The notes beneath the pieces are model-generated. The model searched no databases, had not been told where the DNA came from, and was given only the letters and a program-made list of their open reading frames with translations. Source: Candidatus Paraluminiphilus aquimaris (GTDB lineage: Bacteria > Pseudomonadota > Gammaproteobacteria > Pseudomonadales > Halieaceae). Taken from it: a stretch of DNA of 64,000 nt. Both the position numbers and the translations under genes were made by a program. This document shows, piece by piece, positions 17,170 through 25,445 of the stretch; the first letter of the stretch is position 1, and each line of letters opens with the position of its first letter. The stretch is from assembly GCF_026230195.1 (NCBI RefSeq), contig NZ_CP036501.1, positions 1,426,001 through 1,490,000 of the forward strand, read 5' to 3'.

Positions 17170-18114
17170 TCAGCCCTTTTGATTCACGTCATTAAGACGA
17201 TTGACGATGGTCATTGCCTCGGCAACCACATTTGACGCATTAGTCTGACTGTCGCTCAGGAGTACCACTGAGGAGTCTCTGGCAATGGCTTGCTTGGCTG
17301 ATATCGCTTGCTCTGCGAGGTCAAGCTGAACCGCTTTTTGCCCGTCTTCAGTGTTAGCCGCGGCCCCCACCTTATTGAGCGCTTCAGCTTTCGCCTCAGC
17401 GACGGCAATAATCGCGTTTGCCTCTCCCTCTGCCTTTAATATCTGCTCAGCTTTTTCGGCTTCAGCTTTAAGGACGCGGGCTTGCTTCTCACCCTCAGCG
17501 ACGTTGATAGACGATTGACGATCGCCCTCGGATTCTAAAATAGCGGCACGCTTCTCTCGCTCTGCCTTCATCTGGCGCTCCATCGCGTCGAGGACGGTTC
17601 GCGGAGGCTCGATGTCCTTTATTTCATAACGCAGCACCATCACACCCCAAGGGCCCGCAGCTTCATTAATTTGCGACACAATATTGTTGTTGAGTGCTTC
17701 TCGCTCTTCGAAGGTCTTATCGAGTTCGATCTTACCGATCTCGCTTCGCATGGTGGTTTGAGCGAGCTGCGTCACCGCATAGACGTAGTCATCAACGCCA
17801 TAGGAGGCTTTGTAGGGGTCCAACACTTTCAGGTACAGCACGCCATCAACTATCAGTGAAATATTGTCGCGTGTAATGGCCCCTTGGGAGGGTACATCGA
17901 CAGCTTGTTCCTTGAGTGTTCGGTTGTAGGCAACCCGATCGAAAAAGGGATTGAGAAAGTTGAGCCCCGCCTCCAGCGTCCGCGTGTATTTGCCGAAGCG
18001 CTCAACGACAAACGCTCTATTTTGTGGGACGAATTTTACGGCTTTGGCCAGAATGACGACCAATATTATGGCAACCGCCAAGGAGCTGACGAGGCCGAAT
18101 GAAATGATTTCCAT
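17170..18114 (-). CDS. SPFH/Band 7 (stomatin/paraslipin, QmcA-like) membrane protein
   Basis: A 314-residue protein with one N-terminal membrane anchor (residues 4-24), then a Band 7 domain beginning FVPQNRAFVVERFGKYTRTLEAGLN. A long charged coiled coil follows (about residues 185-260, rich in EKRAAILESEG and AEKAEQILKAEGEA). It probably forms large homo-oligomeric rings at the inner membrane. It is the first gene of the SPFH-nfeD operon, a standard pairing in bacteria. Confidence 0.93.
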   Translation of the reverse strand: MEIISFGLVSSLAVAIILVVILAKAVKFVPQNRAFVVERFGKYTRTLEAGLNFLNPFFDRVAYNRTLKEQAVDVPSQGAITRDNISLIVDGVLYLKVLDPYKASYGVDDYVYAVTQLAQTTMRSEIGKIELDKTFEEREALNNNIVSQINEAAGPWGVMVLRYEIKDIEPPRTVLDAMERQMKAEREKRAAILESEGDRQSSINVAEGEKQARVLKAEAEKAEQILKAEGEANAIIAVAEAKAEALNKVGAAANTEDGQKAVQLDLAEQAISAKQAIARDSSVVLLSDSQTNASNVVAEAMTIVNRLNDVNQKG

Positions 18115-18223
18115 CTTGATTTACCCCCAACTTATTTAATGATTACTCAAGTTATAGGGGCGTGCGGTATGTATTTCAAGGCTGAGAGCCAATAAGGTTT
18201 GCCTTAGTGACGATACTGACGGG

Positions 18224-18664
18224 TTATTCCATTGAGCGAAACATGAGGGCTAAACGCTTACCGCGACTGAGATTCTCGAGGAAATCTTTGGCGTTATCTT
18301 CGCGACTCAAAAAGTCTGAATAGCCTGTTAATGCGCTGAGCTCGACACCGTCTAGATTGATAAAGCCCATTTGCCAGTCGGCGAACTCGCGTTGTTCAAC
18401 CGTCCCCTCGAAGAGGACGTCTACCGCGGTGTGTCGATCGTCGCGTTCTATCCCCTCGAAAGTGCGTTTTACTTCTTCTTCAGGGCCCTCGAGAACTTGA
18501 TAAAAAGACTTCTCTCGATGTAACAAAAGGCCGGTGAGATTGCGCTCAGTGTTAACACGACGCGCCTCTATTAGCAGCTCGACCATACCTTGGGTGCCAA
18601 GGTGGCCTGTTTCGGTGCTCACGTATCCAAGATGAAAGAGGGGCTCAGCAGGTGCGCTAGACAT
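18224..18664 (-). CDS. BLUF-domain blue-light sensor protein
   Basis: A 146-residue single-domain flavin photoreceptor. The residues that define BLUF photochemistry are all present with the spacing of AppA: Tyr14 (LGYVS), Asn38, Gln56 (SFYQVLEG), Trp97 and Met99 (FADWQMGF). It binds FAD and signals by a Tyr-Gln hydrogen-bond switch. There is no output domain, so it must act through a partner. It is divergently placed from acsF, 143 bp away, at the edge of the photosynthesis cluster. A role in light control of photosynthesis genes is inferred from this position only. Confidence 0.93.
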   Translation of the reverse strand: MSSAPAEPLFHLGYVSTETGHLGTQGMVELLIEARRVNTERNLTGLLLHREKSFYQVLEGPEEEVKRTFEGIERDDRHTAVDVLFEGTVEQREFADWQMGFINLDGVELSALTGYSDFLSREDNAKDFLENLSRGKRLALMFRSME

Positions 18665-18718
18665 GAAAATAACCTTTTGGTTTAAGCATAGGGTCCCCTA
18701 ACTTGATTGAACTGCCAA

Positions 18719-18736
18719 GGTAAAATAAAGTTGACA
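18719..18736 (+). promoter_or_regulatory. Possible degenerate PpsR operator with a TTGACA box before acsF
   Basis: GGT-N12-ACA, one mismatch from TGT-N12-ACA, ends in TTGACA (18731-18736), which could be the -35 of acsF. The arrangement copies the bchF operator, whose right half is also TTGACA. No good -10 hexamer lies 16-18 bp downstream, so this is tentative. Confidence 0.35.
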
Positions 18737-18807
18737 GCAAATTAATCTAAAAATTTGTACTAAGAGCTATTCGAAACACTCCACCTTAGTGCATATACGG
18801 GGGAAAC

Positions 18808-19872
18808 ATGACACAAGATTCAAAAGCTGAGGCACTGAATACCAGTACGGCACAAGCCCTGGAAAGTCGAGCGCTTGCTCCCCGATTCTATACGACTAAC
18901 TGCAAAGAGATTGGTGAATACGACATCGAGCCCGTTCGTAGCGAGTGGGATGCAATGATGGCCGCTTTTGACCTTGATACGAACCGAGAGCATTTTAAGC
19001 AAAATTACGATTTCGATCCTGCGGAACTCGATGCGGATCCTGAGCTAAAAGCGGAGTTTCTCGATTTACTAGTCAGTTCAATTACTGCGGAGTACTCGGG
19101 GTGTGTTTTGTATCAGGAAATTGAAAGTAAGGTGGGGAATCCTGAGATCGCCAAACTTTTTCGGTACATGGCGCGAGATGAGTCTCGTCACGCGGGCTTC
19201 ATTAATCGAGCGCTCAACAAGTTAGGTGTCGCGGTCGATTTAAGTGTTCTGAAGCGCGATAAGGAGTACACCTATTTCCGCCCTAAGTTTATCTTTTACG
19301 CCACCTATCTCTCCGAGAAGATCGGCTACGCTCGCTATATAACGATATACCGTCACTTAGAGCGTAATCCTGAGCGTCGATTCCATCCCATATTTAAGTG
19401 GTTTTTAGAGTGGTGTAATGATGAATTTGCTCACGGAGAGGCGTTTGCCTTGCTGATGCGGGCAAACCCTAAGTTGCTCACGGGAGTCAATAAGCTCTAC
19501 ATCAAAATGTTCCTGGTGCTGGTGTACACCACAATGTACGTGCGAGACCACTCTCGGCCAAAGCTTTATGAGGCGTTTGGCATGGATGTCACGGAGTTTG
19601 ATCACACTGTTTTCGACATCACGACTGAGATTTCAAAGCAGGTGTTCCCGCTCACACTGAATACCCGATCGCCAAAATTCCAACGGGGTCTCGAGCGGCT
19701 GCTCGATCTGAATATTCGAGTGGATGCGTTAGAGGGGCAAACAGGACTGTTCACAGGTTTACGTCGGCTCGCTCTTCAAGCCGGTATCGCAACGACAATA
19801 TTGCGGCTGTTCTTGCTGCCTGCGTCCTGCAATGAGATGCCAAAGCAAGTGGCTATGCAGCCGGCCTGGTAA
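18808..19872 (+). CDS. acsF: Magnesium-protoporphyrin IX monomethyl ester (oxidative) cyclase, aerobic
   Basis: A 354-residue diiron oxygenase that closes the isocyclic ring E, converting Mg-protoporphyrin IX monomethyl ester to protochlorophyllide with O2. Ferritin-like iron-binding motifs are visible: EYSGCVLYQEIE near residue 95, RDESRHAGF near residue 128 and EWCNDEFAHGEAF near residue 205. It is the only cyclase found in this window; no anaerobic bchE was seen, so pigment synthesis should need oxygen. A good GGGGGAAAC ribosome region precedes the ATG. It is transcribed away from the BLUF gene. Confidence 0.97.
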   Translation: MTQDSKAEALNTSTAQALESRALAPRFYTTNCKEIGEYDIEPVRSEWDAMMAAFDLDTNREHFKQNYDFDPAELDADPELKAEFLDLLVSSITAEYSGCVLYQEIESKVGNPEIAKLFRYMARDESRHAGFINRALNKLGVAVDLSVLKRDKEYTYFRPKFIFYATYLSEKIGYARYITIYRHLERNPERRFHPIFKWFLEWCNDEFAHGEAFALLMRANPKLLTGVNKLYIKMFLVLVYTTMYVRDHSRPKLYEAFGMDVTEFDHTVFDITTEISKQVFPLTLNTRSPKFQRGLERLLDLNIRVDALEGQTGLFTGLRRLALQAGIATTILRLFLLPASCNEMPKQVAMQPAW

Positions 19873-19914
19873 TGGGCGGATGTTCGTAACTGGGGCATGA
19901 CAGCTGGGCGCCTT

Positions 19915-19934
19915 GCCTCCCTTTTTGGGGAGGC
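19915..19934. terminator. GC-rich hairpin downstream of acsF
   Basis: GCCTCCC (19915-19921) and GGGAGGC (19928-19934) form a strong 7-bp stem in the convergent gap between acsF and the bchP operon. Only a short AATTT follows, so it may be a bidirectional terminator or an mRNA 3' end structure. Confidence 0.55.
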
Positions 19935-20008
19935 GAATTTGCTCGCGAACCTGGCGCTAAGGTCGTGTTTGGGGTGCCTCTCTGAGTCGGTAAGGCTTCA
20001 AGAGTCGT

Positions 20009-20278
20009 TTAATCCCCGCGCCAGTATTCGGTAAATTCCCTCAGATGAAAAATGCCGGCGAGCCCAAGGAGTATGAGTAATAGGGCGGTCGAGGCGTCCC
20101 ACACGGCTGATTGAACCGCCAGCATCAACGTAGCCCCTGCAGCAAGATTTAAAACAAAGCGACGCGGTATTTTTCCCCGTCCCGTTGTGCGGTATCGGCG
20201 CGAGAGAATAACCGCCTCGCTTATCATTAATACACCGATGAAGGCGATTAATAGCCCCGATTCGAGGAGTGATTCCAC
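20009..20278 (-). CDS. Small membrane protein at the end of the bchGP operon
   Basis: An 89-residue protein with two or three hydrophobic segments (about residues 6-25 and 42-76), separated by a basic loop RRYRTTGRGKIPRRF, and an acidic tail ending TEYWRGD. I do not recognise the family. It begins 3 bp after the bchP stop on the same strand, so it is almost certainly co-transcribed with bchG-bch2-bchP. It may be a photosynthesis-associated membrane factor. No cofactor-binding motif is visible. Confidence 0.7.
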   Translation of the reverse strand: MESLLESGLLIAFIGVLMISEAVILSRRYRTTGRGKIPRRFVLNLAAGATLMLAVQSAVWDASTALLLILLGLAGIFHLREFTEYWRGD

Positions 20279-20281
20279 AAA

Positions 20282-21484
20282 CTAGGCAGCCGTTTTGGAT
20301 AGGCCGAGTAACTGCGCCACATCTTTCAGAAAAACCCGGATGTGCTCTTTGCGCTTCTTTTTCACCAGTTTTTTCTGCGTGTACGACTGCCAAGTGAGCG
20401 TTTGCACATCTTCGTCTTTACACATCTCTACAAATTGTTCTCGGCGCTTGTCGCTGTGGTACCAAAAGTATTGCAGGAGGCCCAAAGCCCAGAAGGTGCG
20501 TCCATGCAATTTCATGAATCGTTTGCGTGGTGCCTTGAGCGCAGAGGCTTTTCCAGTAACGAGGAATTCTTTTATCGCGTCAGCGCTGAGTCGCCCACAG
20601 AGCATTGCGTAGTAGATGCCTTCACCTGAGGCTGGTGCCACAACGCCTGCAGCGTCTCCTGAAACTAAGATCCCTTTTCCGTCGTCCCAGCGTTTCATGG
20701 GCTTCATAGGGATTGGCGCGCCCTCTTTTCGGATGGTCGGTGCATTATCTAACCCTGAGATACTTCGTAGCTCAGCTACCGAATCTTTGGCAGAGAAGTC
20801 TTTAAAAGCACTGCCCACACCGATGCTCGCGGACGTCCCGTGCGGGAAGACCCAAGCATAGAAGTCCGGTGACAACTTTCCTTGATACCAAACCTCGCAG
20901 CGCTCGGGGTCGTAATCTTGTGTCGCGGTACTCGGCGCTTCGACAATCTCGTGGTAGGCCAAAACCCAAGGGATATCGGCGTACTTTGGCACACCTTGTC
21001 TGGCGACTTTGGAGCGAGCACCGTCGGCACCGAGCACACAGCGCGCGGTGGCTGTGCACACTTCCGATTCCTCATCTTTGGAGACGTAGGTAACTTCGAT
21101 TGTGTTGTCATCGAGGTATTTGAGTGATTTGAATGCAGCAAGCTCTAGCTCTGCGCCAGCACGTTGGGCGCGAAGTCTCAACCATGGGTCGAATTCATCC
21201 CGATCGACCATTCCCACAAAGGTTCCTTCGATCGGCATATCCACCTTTTGAGCTTTCGGCGAGATCATTCGCGCTGATTGAATTTCAGCTTTTAGCAGAG
21301 ACCTCGGGATATCGAACTCACCCAGTATGCAGGGTGGAATGGCACCTCCGCATGGCTTGATTCGGAAGGCACGTTCAAGAAGAAGAACGCGATGTCCCGC
21401 GAGCGCGATCTCGTGGGCTGCTGTGGCGCCGGATGGCCCTCCACCTACGACAATGACATCAAAATCGGACTTTGCGTCGGTCAT
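20282..21484 (-). CDS. bchP: Geranylgeranyl diphosphate/geranylgeranyl-bacteriochlorophyll reductase
   Basis: A 400-residue flavoprotein that reduces the geranylgeranyl tail to phytyl in bacteriochlorophyll a. The FAD-binding N terminus VIVVGGGPSGATAAHEIALAG starts at residue 9. The family stretch KPCGGAIPPC is near residue 42, and the second FAD motif GILVSGDAAGVVAPASGEGI is near residue 268. Length is typical. It overlaps the stop of the bch2/pucC-like gene by 4 bp. Operon order is bchG, bch2, bchP and the small membrane gene. Confidence 0.96.
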   Translation of the reverse strand: MTDAKSDFDVIVVGGGPSGATAAHEIALAGHRVLLLERAFRIKPCGGAIPPCILGEFDIPRSLLKAEIQSARMISPKAQKVDMPIEGTFVGMVDRDEFDPWLRLRAQRAGAELELAAFKSLKYLDDNTIEVTYVSKDEESEVCTATARCVLGADGARSKVARQGVPKYADIPWVLAYHEIVEAPSTATQDYDPERCEVWYQGKLSPDFYAWVFPHGTSASIGVGSAFKDFSAKDSVAELRSISGLDNAPTIRKEGAPIPMKPMKRWDDGKGILVSGDAAGVVAPASGEGIYYAMLCGRLSADAIKEFLVTGKASALKAPRKRFMKLHGRTFWALGLLQYFWYHSDKRREQFVEMCKDEDVQTLTWQSYTQKKLVKKKRKEHIRVFLKDVAQLLGLSKTAA

Positions 21485-22866
21485 GGGTTGATACCCCCTA
21501 ATGGATTTTCTAGTGGAAACCGTTCTGTGGTTACTTCGTTTTCCCGGTCTGTATTTTGAACTTGTTGATCAATGTCAAAAATAAGGCTGGCGGCCCAGAC
21601 GAACAGGGCTGCTTCAGCAAAAAACACCAGTCCGTAGGCGGCTGGGTTGTCTAGCCATAGACTTGCAACGTCAACAGCGACAGTTCCGAGGAACCCTCCC
21701 AGCGCAAAAGAGATGGCTTGAGCAGCGCCCCACAGCCCCATTCTTAGCCCATCTCGTTGCGAGCGACCCTGACTCGCCAGCATCATCATCCCGCCAATGG
21801 CCGCAACGGCAAAGCTTCCGTTAGCAACACCCAGAATGAATACATTCAGGTTGATGGGCCAAGAGGTGCCTCCTATGAGACCGCCAAGCGCCAATAGGGC
21901 CAGAGATGCTGCCGATATCAGGCATCCGCCTCTGATCCATAAATGTAGGATGTGGCGCGTTCTAGACTTGAAAGCATAGGTCGAAAAAGCCATGGCGAAC
22001 ATGCCCAGCAACATACCCGCATGTTGCATGCCTGCCAGTGCAGTCGTCTCGCCCACAGTCCAGCCAAAGGTGAGGCCTACGAAGGGCTCCAAAATGAGAT
22101 CTTGTGCGCTGTAGGCGAGCATGGAGGCAAAGACAAAAATGGTGAAGCGCCGAGCGTGATCCTCGCCCCACACCTCTTTAATAGCCACACTGAAAGGAGG
22201 CTTCTTTTCGACAGCTCCGGCTGCGTCAGGCTGCGAGTTGTTCTGTGTTTTCTCAATACCGATCACGGCGATAAAGCTCATGACGAGGGCGATTACGGCT
22301 GTGCCTGAAACGACCCACAGCAGCCTCATTTCTGAGAACGGATCGAGCAATTGCCCCGTTACGCCGCCGGTAATAGCAAAGCCCATGATCATCATAAACC
22401 ACACTAAAGAAGCCGCAGCGGGTTTGCGGTCATCACTTACTTGTTTAGACAGAAGTACGAGTAGGGAAGTACCAGCAGCGCCCGATCCCACACCGATGAG
22501 CAGGTAGCCGAGTGCGGCAATTAGGTGACCTCCAATGCCGAGAGAGGGAATCAGTGTTGCGCCCAGCGTGGCGGTGAAACTCCCCGCAGCCAGGATGATC
22601 ATCCCACCAACGATCCAAGGGGTTCTTCGACTGCCGCCGTCGCTGCCATAACCTATGTATGGACGCGCGAGTTGCACGACATGGTGCAGCGTAATTAAGA
22701 ATCCTGGAATTGATGCGGCGAGCGCGTACTCGACGACCATGATTCGATTCAGGGTGTTGGTCGGCAAAAAGACGAGTGCACCGAGCGCCGTTTGAATCAG
22801 GCCCAATCGAAAAATGGCAAACCACGACAGCGTCTGAAAGTTAGACAAGGTAGCCTCCCATTGCAC
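21481..22866 (-). CDS. PucC/BCH2-family major facilitator, light-harvesting assembly or pigment transport
   Basis: A 461-residue membrane protein with about 12 segments, of the PucC/LhaA/Bch2 branch of the major facilitator superfamily. The N-terminal FRLGLIQTALGALVFLPTNT and LNRIMVVEYALAASIPG stretches are family signatures. Located between bchG and bchP, it corresponds to the bch2 (orf428) position of purple bacteria. It is believed to deliver bacteriochlorophyll to nascent light-harvesting proteins. The ATG at 22866 overlaps bchG by 26 bp; a TTG at 22848, preceded by GGGAGG, is an alternative start. A second member, lhaA, is in this window. Confidence 0.9.
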   Translation of the reverse strand: MQWEATLSNFQTLSWFAIFRLGLIQTALGALVFLPTNTLNRIMVVEYALAASIPGFLITLHHVVQLARPYIGYGSDGGSRRTPWIVGGMIILAAGSFTATLGATLIPSLGIGGHLIAALGYLLIGVGSGAAGTSLLVLLSKQVSDDRKPAAASLVWFMMIMGFAITGGVTGQLLDPFSEMRLLWVVSGTAVIALVMSFIAVIGIEKTQNNSQPDAAGAVEKKPPFSVAIKEVWGEDHARRFTIFVFASMLAYSAQDLILEPFVGLTFGWTVGETTALAGMQHAGMLLGMFAMAFSTYAFKSRTRHILHLWIRGGCLISAASLALLALGGLIGGTSWPINLNVFILGVANGSFAVAAIGGMMMLASQGRSQRDGLRMGLWGAAQAISFALGGFLGTVAVDVASLWLDNPAAYGLVFFAEAALFVWAASLIFDIDQQVQNTDRENEVTTERFPLENPLGGINP

Positions 22867-23752
22867 TGGCCGTAACCATCATTCCAGCGACGTATTGGGT
22901 AACGCCAATACCGTTGTACCAAGGCGCGAGTGATTTTGGGTCGCGAAGAAAGCGTGACATGGCCAGTACTTGGCCGACAACTAATACGGCAACCAAGGTG
23001 GCGGCGAGGGTATGCCCCCAGTTTTGCATTAGGACCAAGACGGCAAGTTGAGGCGTTAGCATGACCCCGCAGGCGAGCCGAGCAGCGCGCTCGGGGCCAA
23101 GTTGGACGGGCAGCGTTCGGATACCAATGGCAAGGTCGCCTTCAATGGCTTTGAAGTCGTTGAGCGTCATGATGCCGTGAGCGCCTAAACTGTAAAGAAA
23201 GGCAATCAGTAAAATACTGCTGCTAGGGAGGTCACCGCCGATGGCGATGGCCGCGCCTGTCACCCATGCGAGGCCTTCATAGCTTAGCGCCACGGATAAG
23301 TTGCCCCACCATCCGTTTTGCTTCAGTCGAAGCGGCGGTGCGCTGTAAGCCCAAGCGAGAATGAGGCCGACGGCTGTAGCGCAAGCCACCCAGATTCCAA
23401 GGCTAAAGCTCCATATTTGAGCGATGAGCGACCAGAGAAAAGCGAACTGCAGGGCGCGTCTTTCGTGGACTCGCCCAGAGGGGATGGGCCTGTCGGGTTC
23501 ATTAATGGCATCGACTTCCCTGTCGCACCAGTCATTAATGATTTGACTCGCACCACAGACCAAGGGCCCCGTAAGTATAATTCCGAATGCAAATAACCAG
23601 GGATCACTGATTGGTGTGACACCGGCAGAGACAAGGCCGCACATGAGTGCCCACATGGGAGGAAACCATGTGATGGGTTTAAGGAGCTGAATATAGTCGC
23701 TGATCGATGATCCGGACGTCGCCCCCGCTGTAACCGTCGTCGAATTTGCCAT
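22841..23752 (-). CDS. bchG: Bacteriochlorophyll synthase (bacteriochlorophyllide a esterase)
   Basis: A 303-residue UbiA-type prenyltransferase that attaches geranylgeranyl diphosphate to bacteriochlorophyllide a in the membrane. The aspartate-rich Mg-prenyl-PP motif NDWCDREVDAINEPDRPIPSG lies at about residues 73-93, followed by a second motif NDFKAIEGDLAIGIRTLPV near residue 198. About eight hydrophobic segments are present. It heads the bchG-bch2-bchP operon, and degenerate PpsR operators lie just upstream. Confidence 0.96.
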   Translation of the reverse strand: MANSTTVTAGATSGSSISDYIQLLKPITWFPPMWALMCGLVSAGVTPISDPWLFAFGIILTGPLVCGASQIINDWCDREVDAINEPDRPIPSGRVHERRALQFAFLWSLIAQIWSFSLGIWVACATAVGLILAWAYSAPPLRLKQNGWWGNLSVALSYEGLAWVTGAAIAIGGDLPSSSILLIAFLYSLGAHGIMTLNDFKAIEGDLAIGIRTLPVQLGPERAARLACGVMLTPQLAVLVLMQNWGHTLAATLVAVLVVGQVLAMSRFLRDPKSLAPWYNGIGVTQYVAGMMVTASAMGGYLV

Positions 23753-23781
23753 CTCAGCATGGTGTACATGCCGAGAGAAAC

Positions 23782-23824
23782 AGTCAACAAATCATTACAA
23801 ATTATAAGTAATTATTTATTTACA
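23782..23824 (-). promoter_or_regulatory. Two degenerate tandem PpsR-type sites and TATAAT upstream of bchG
   Basis: Read on the minus strand, TGT-N12-ACT occurs at 23824-23807 and again at 23799-23782, separated by 7 bp. Each site has one mismatch from TGT-N12-ACA. A perfect TATAAT (23806-23801) lies in the spacer. The layout imitates the perfect tandem operators of bchC and crtE. The first site overlaps the ppsR stop region. Confidence 0.45.
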
Positions 23825-25196
23825 CCGCTTCGCGGTCAATGTCGACCTCGGCATCGCCCAAGTCAAAACGTCGAAGCTTTGTGTACAAACTCTGACGGCT
23901 TAGGCCCAGAAGTTCAGCTGCTGAAGCACGGTTGCCACTCGTAAGTTTTAGCGCAGCTTCGATGCAGAGCGCTTCGATAACATCTGTTGATTCGCGCACA
24001 AGTTCTTTCAATGGGACCCGCCCCACACGATCCGTAATTTGTTCAATCGACCTCGGCAGGTGATCGTCTACGGATTGGTCTGGTGTGATTCTTCGACTGA
24101 TATCGCGGATAAATAAAAGAACGCGAGTGGAGCCATTTTTACCGACACGCGCAACCGAGAGCTCTATGTCGACCGATGATTCGGTCTCAGTTCGCAGGGT
24201 TGTGGAATAAAGCCGAACCGATCCCTCTTGCTTTGAGTGGTCGAGCACAATATTCAGGTCAACTGCGGATCGACCGATCCATCGGTCGGCTCGTCTACCT
24301 TCGATGAGCTCAATAGACGCGAGTCCGGCCATTTCGAGGAACGAGCCATTGGCCGCGGTTACAATTCCCTGCTCGTCGAGCTCTAAAATACCGTCCGGTG
24401 CGTCGTTGAAGAAGGGTTGGAATTCAGCCCCGGCGACATCTCGCTCACTGTCATCTCTGAGCCTGACGAGTAATCTGCCTTCGCCCGATTGTCGGAGGTA
24501 GGTCATCGCTATATTGAGCTCAAGACCCCCGTCATTCCTCAGCATACCGTCTACGGTAGTAGTGACACTTCGCGCTTCGCGGGTCAGTCGCTCGACAATA
24601 CTGCGAGCGGCATCATCCAGACCCACAGGGAATGCTTTTCCGACTAAGTTGGCGCCGGGCGCCGCCAGCAACATCGCAGCGACCGGATTGGCTTCAAGAA
24701 TTCGACCGCTGTTGTCATCGACAACAACAAACCCATCGGAAACCATATCGAGTAGTCTGCGGTACCGTGCTTCTAGTCTGCGCTTCGACCAATAGTCACG
24801 TTCCATAGCATGCTGAGCATTGAGTAATTGATGGCGAAGGCTCGCCTCGGGCAATAAGTCTAGCGCGGCCACTCGAACGTCGTCGTTATTACTCTCGCAG
24901 CACAGCCAGCAAAGTAGCGGTACGGAATTGCTGCTACGGGGTGTTAGGGTGATATCGCACCGAACCGCGGTGCCCTTGTTTCGACGCGCTTCAGTAAGTT
25001 TGGCGCTCAATGCCGGCGCCGATTCAGCGGCAATTACCTCGTTGATCGAGCTTCCAACCAGGTCGTCGGGCTGCAACGTGCTGGAGGGATTGTTCACATC
25101 GGTATCGACGATGAAGCCCGTACCACTGATGGTGAATTGAATGCTCGCGAGATGCTGAAGCAAAAGTTCAGAAGAGGGCGCTGATACGGTATTCAC
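23820..25196 (-). CDS. ppsR: Photosynthesis gene repressor PpsR/CrtJ
   Basis: A 458-residue transcription factor. An N-terminal segment and two further PAS domains (about residues 15-105, 150-260 and 275-380; the middle one shows GFVVVDDNSGRILEANPVA) precede a Fis-type helix-turn-helix, NRASAAELLGLSRQSLY, near residue 422. PpsR/CrtJ represses bch, crt and puc genes in high oxygen. Cys411, just before the helix-turn-helix, matches the position expected of the redox-active cysteine of CrtJ (inference). No aerR/ppaA antirepressor gene adjoins it. It is divergent from bchF across about 250 bp that holds an operator. Confidence 0.95.
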   Translation of the reverse strand: MNTVSAPSSELLLQHLASIQFTISGTGFIVDTDVNNPSSTLQPDDLVGSSINEVIAAESAPALSAKLTEARRNKGTAVRCDITLTPRSSNSVPLLCWLCCESNNDDVRVAALDLLPEASLRHQLLNAQHAMERDYWSKRRLEARYRRLLDMVSDGFVVVDDNSGRILEANPVAAMLLAAPGANLVGKAFPVGLDDAARSIVERLTREARSVTTTVDGMLRNDGGLELNIAMTYLRQSGEGRLLVRLRDDSERDVAGAEFQPFFNDAPDGILELDEQGIVTAANGSFLEMAGLASIELIEGRRADRWIGRSAVDLNIVLDHSKQEGSVRLYSTTLRTETESSVDIELSVARVGKNGSTRVLLFIRDISRRITPDQSVDDHLPRSIEQITDRVGRVPLKELVRESTDVIEALCIEAALKLTSGNRASAAELLGLSRQSLYTKLRRFDLGDAEVDIDREAV

Positions 25197-25349
25197 TGCG
25201 TGCGTAACTCCGAGACTGCTTTAAGCGGCTGTGCCGACTTTATTGTCTTGTAAATCCAAATGTTACACAGCGTTCGACGGGTCGTCATCAGTCTCTTTAC
25301 ACTTCAATGGCAATATCTTTAATACGTCCAATCTTTAGTTCAGGATCAC

Positions 25350-25367
25350 TGTAATATTTAGTTGACA
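25350..25367 (+). promoter_or_regulatory. PpsR/CrtJ operator overlapping the bchF promoter
   Basis: TGTAATATTTAGTTGACA is a perfect TGT-N12-ACA palindrome about 80-100 bp before bchF. Its right half contains TTGACA (25362-25367). TACTCT lies 17 bp downstream (25385-25390), a plausible promoter for the bchFNBHLM-lhaA-puh operon. A near-site with an N13 spacer lies at 25249-25267. Confidence 0.65.
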
Positions 25368-25445
25368 CTGTTTAGGCCGAACACTACTCTGCAAATTCAT
25401 AAGATGACGCGAAATCTGCGTGCGATGCGCCGGTAAACGTGTCAC

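Noticed and set aside
25249-25267. Possible second PpsR site before bchF, TGT-N13-ACA
   Set aside because: The spacer is 13 not 12 bases and the distance to the perfect site does not match the 7-8 bp spacing of the other pairs.
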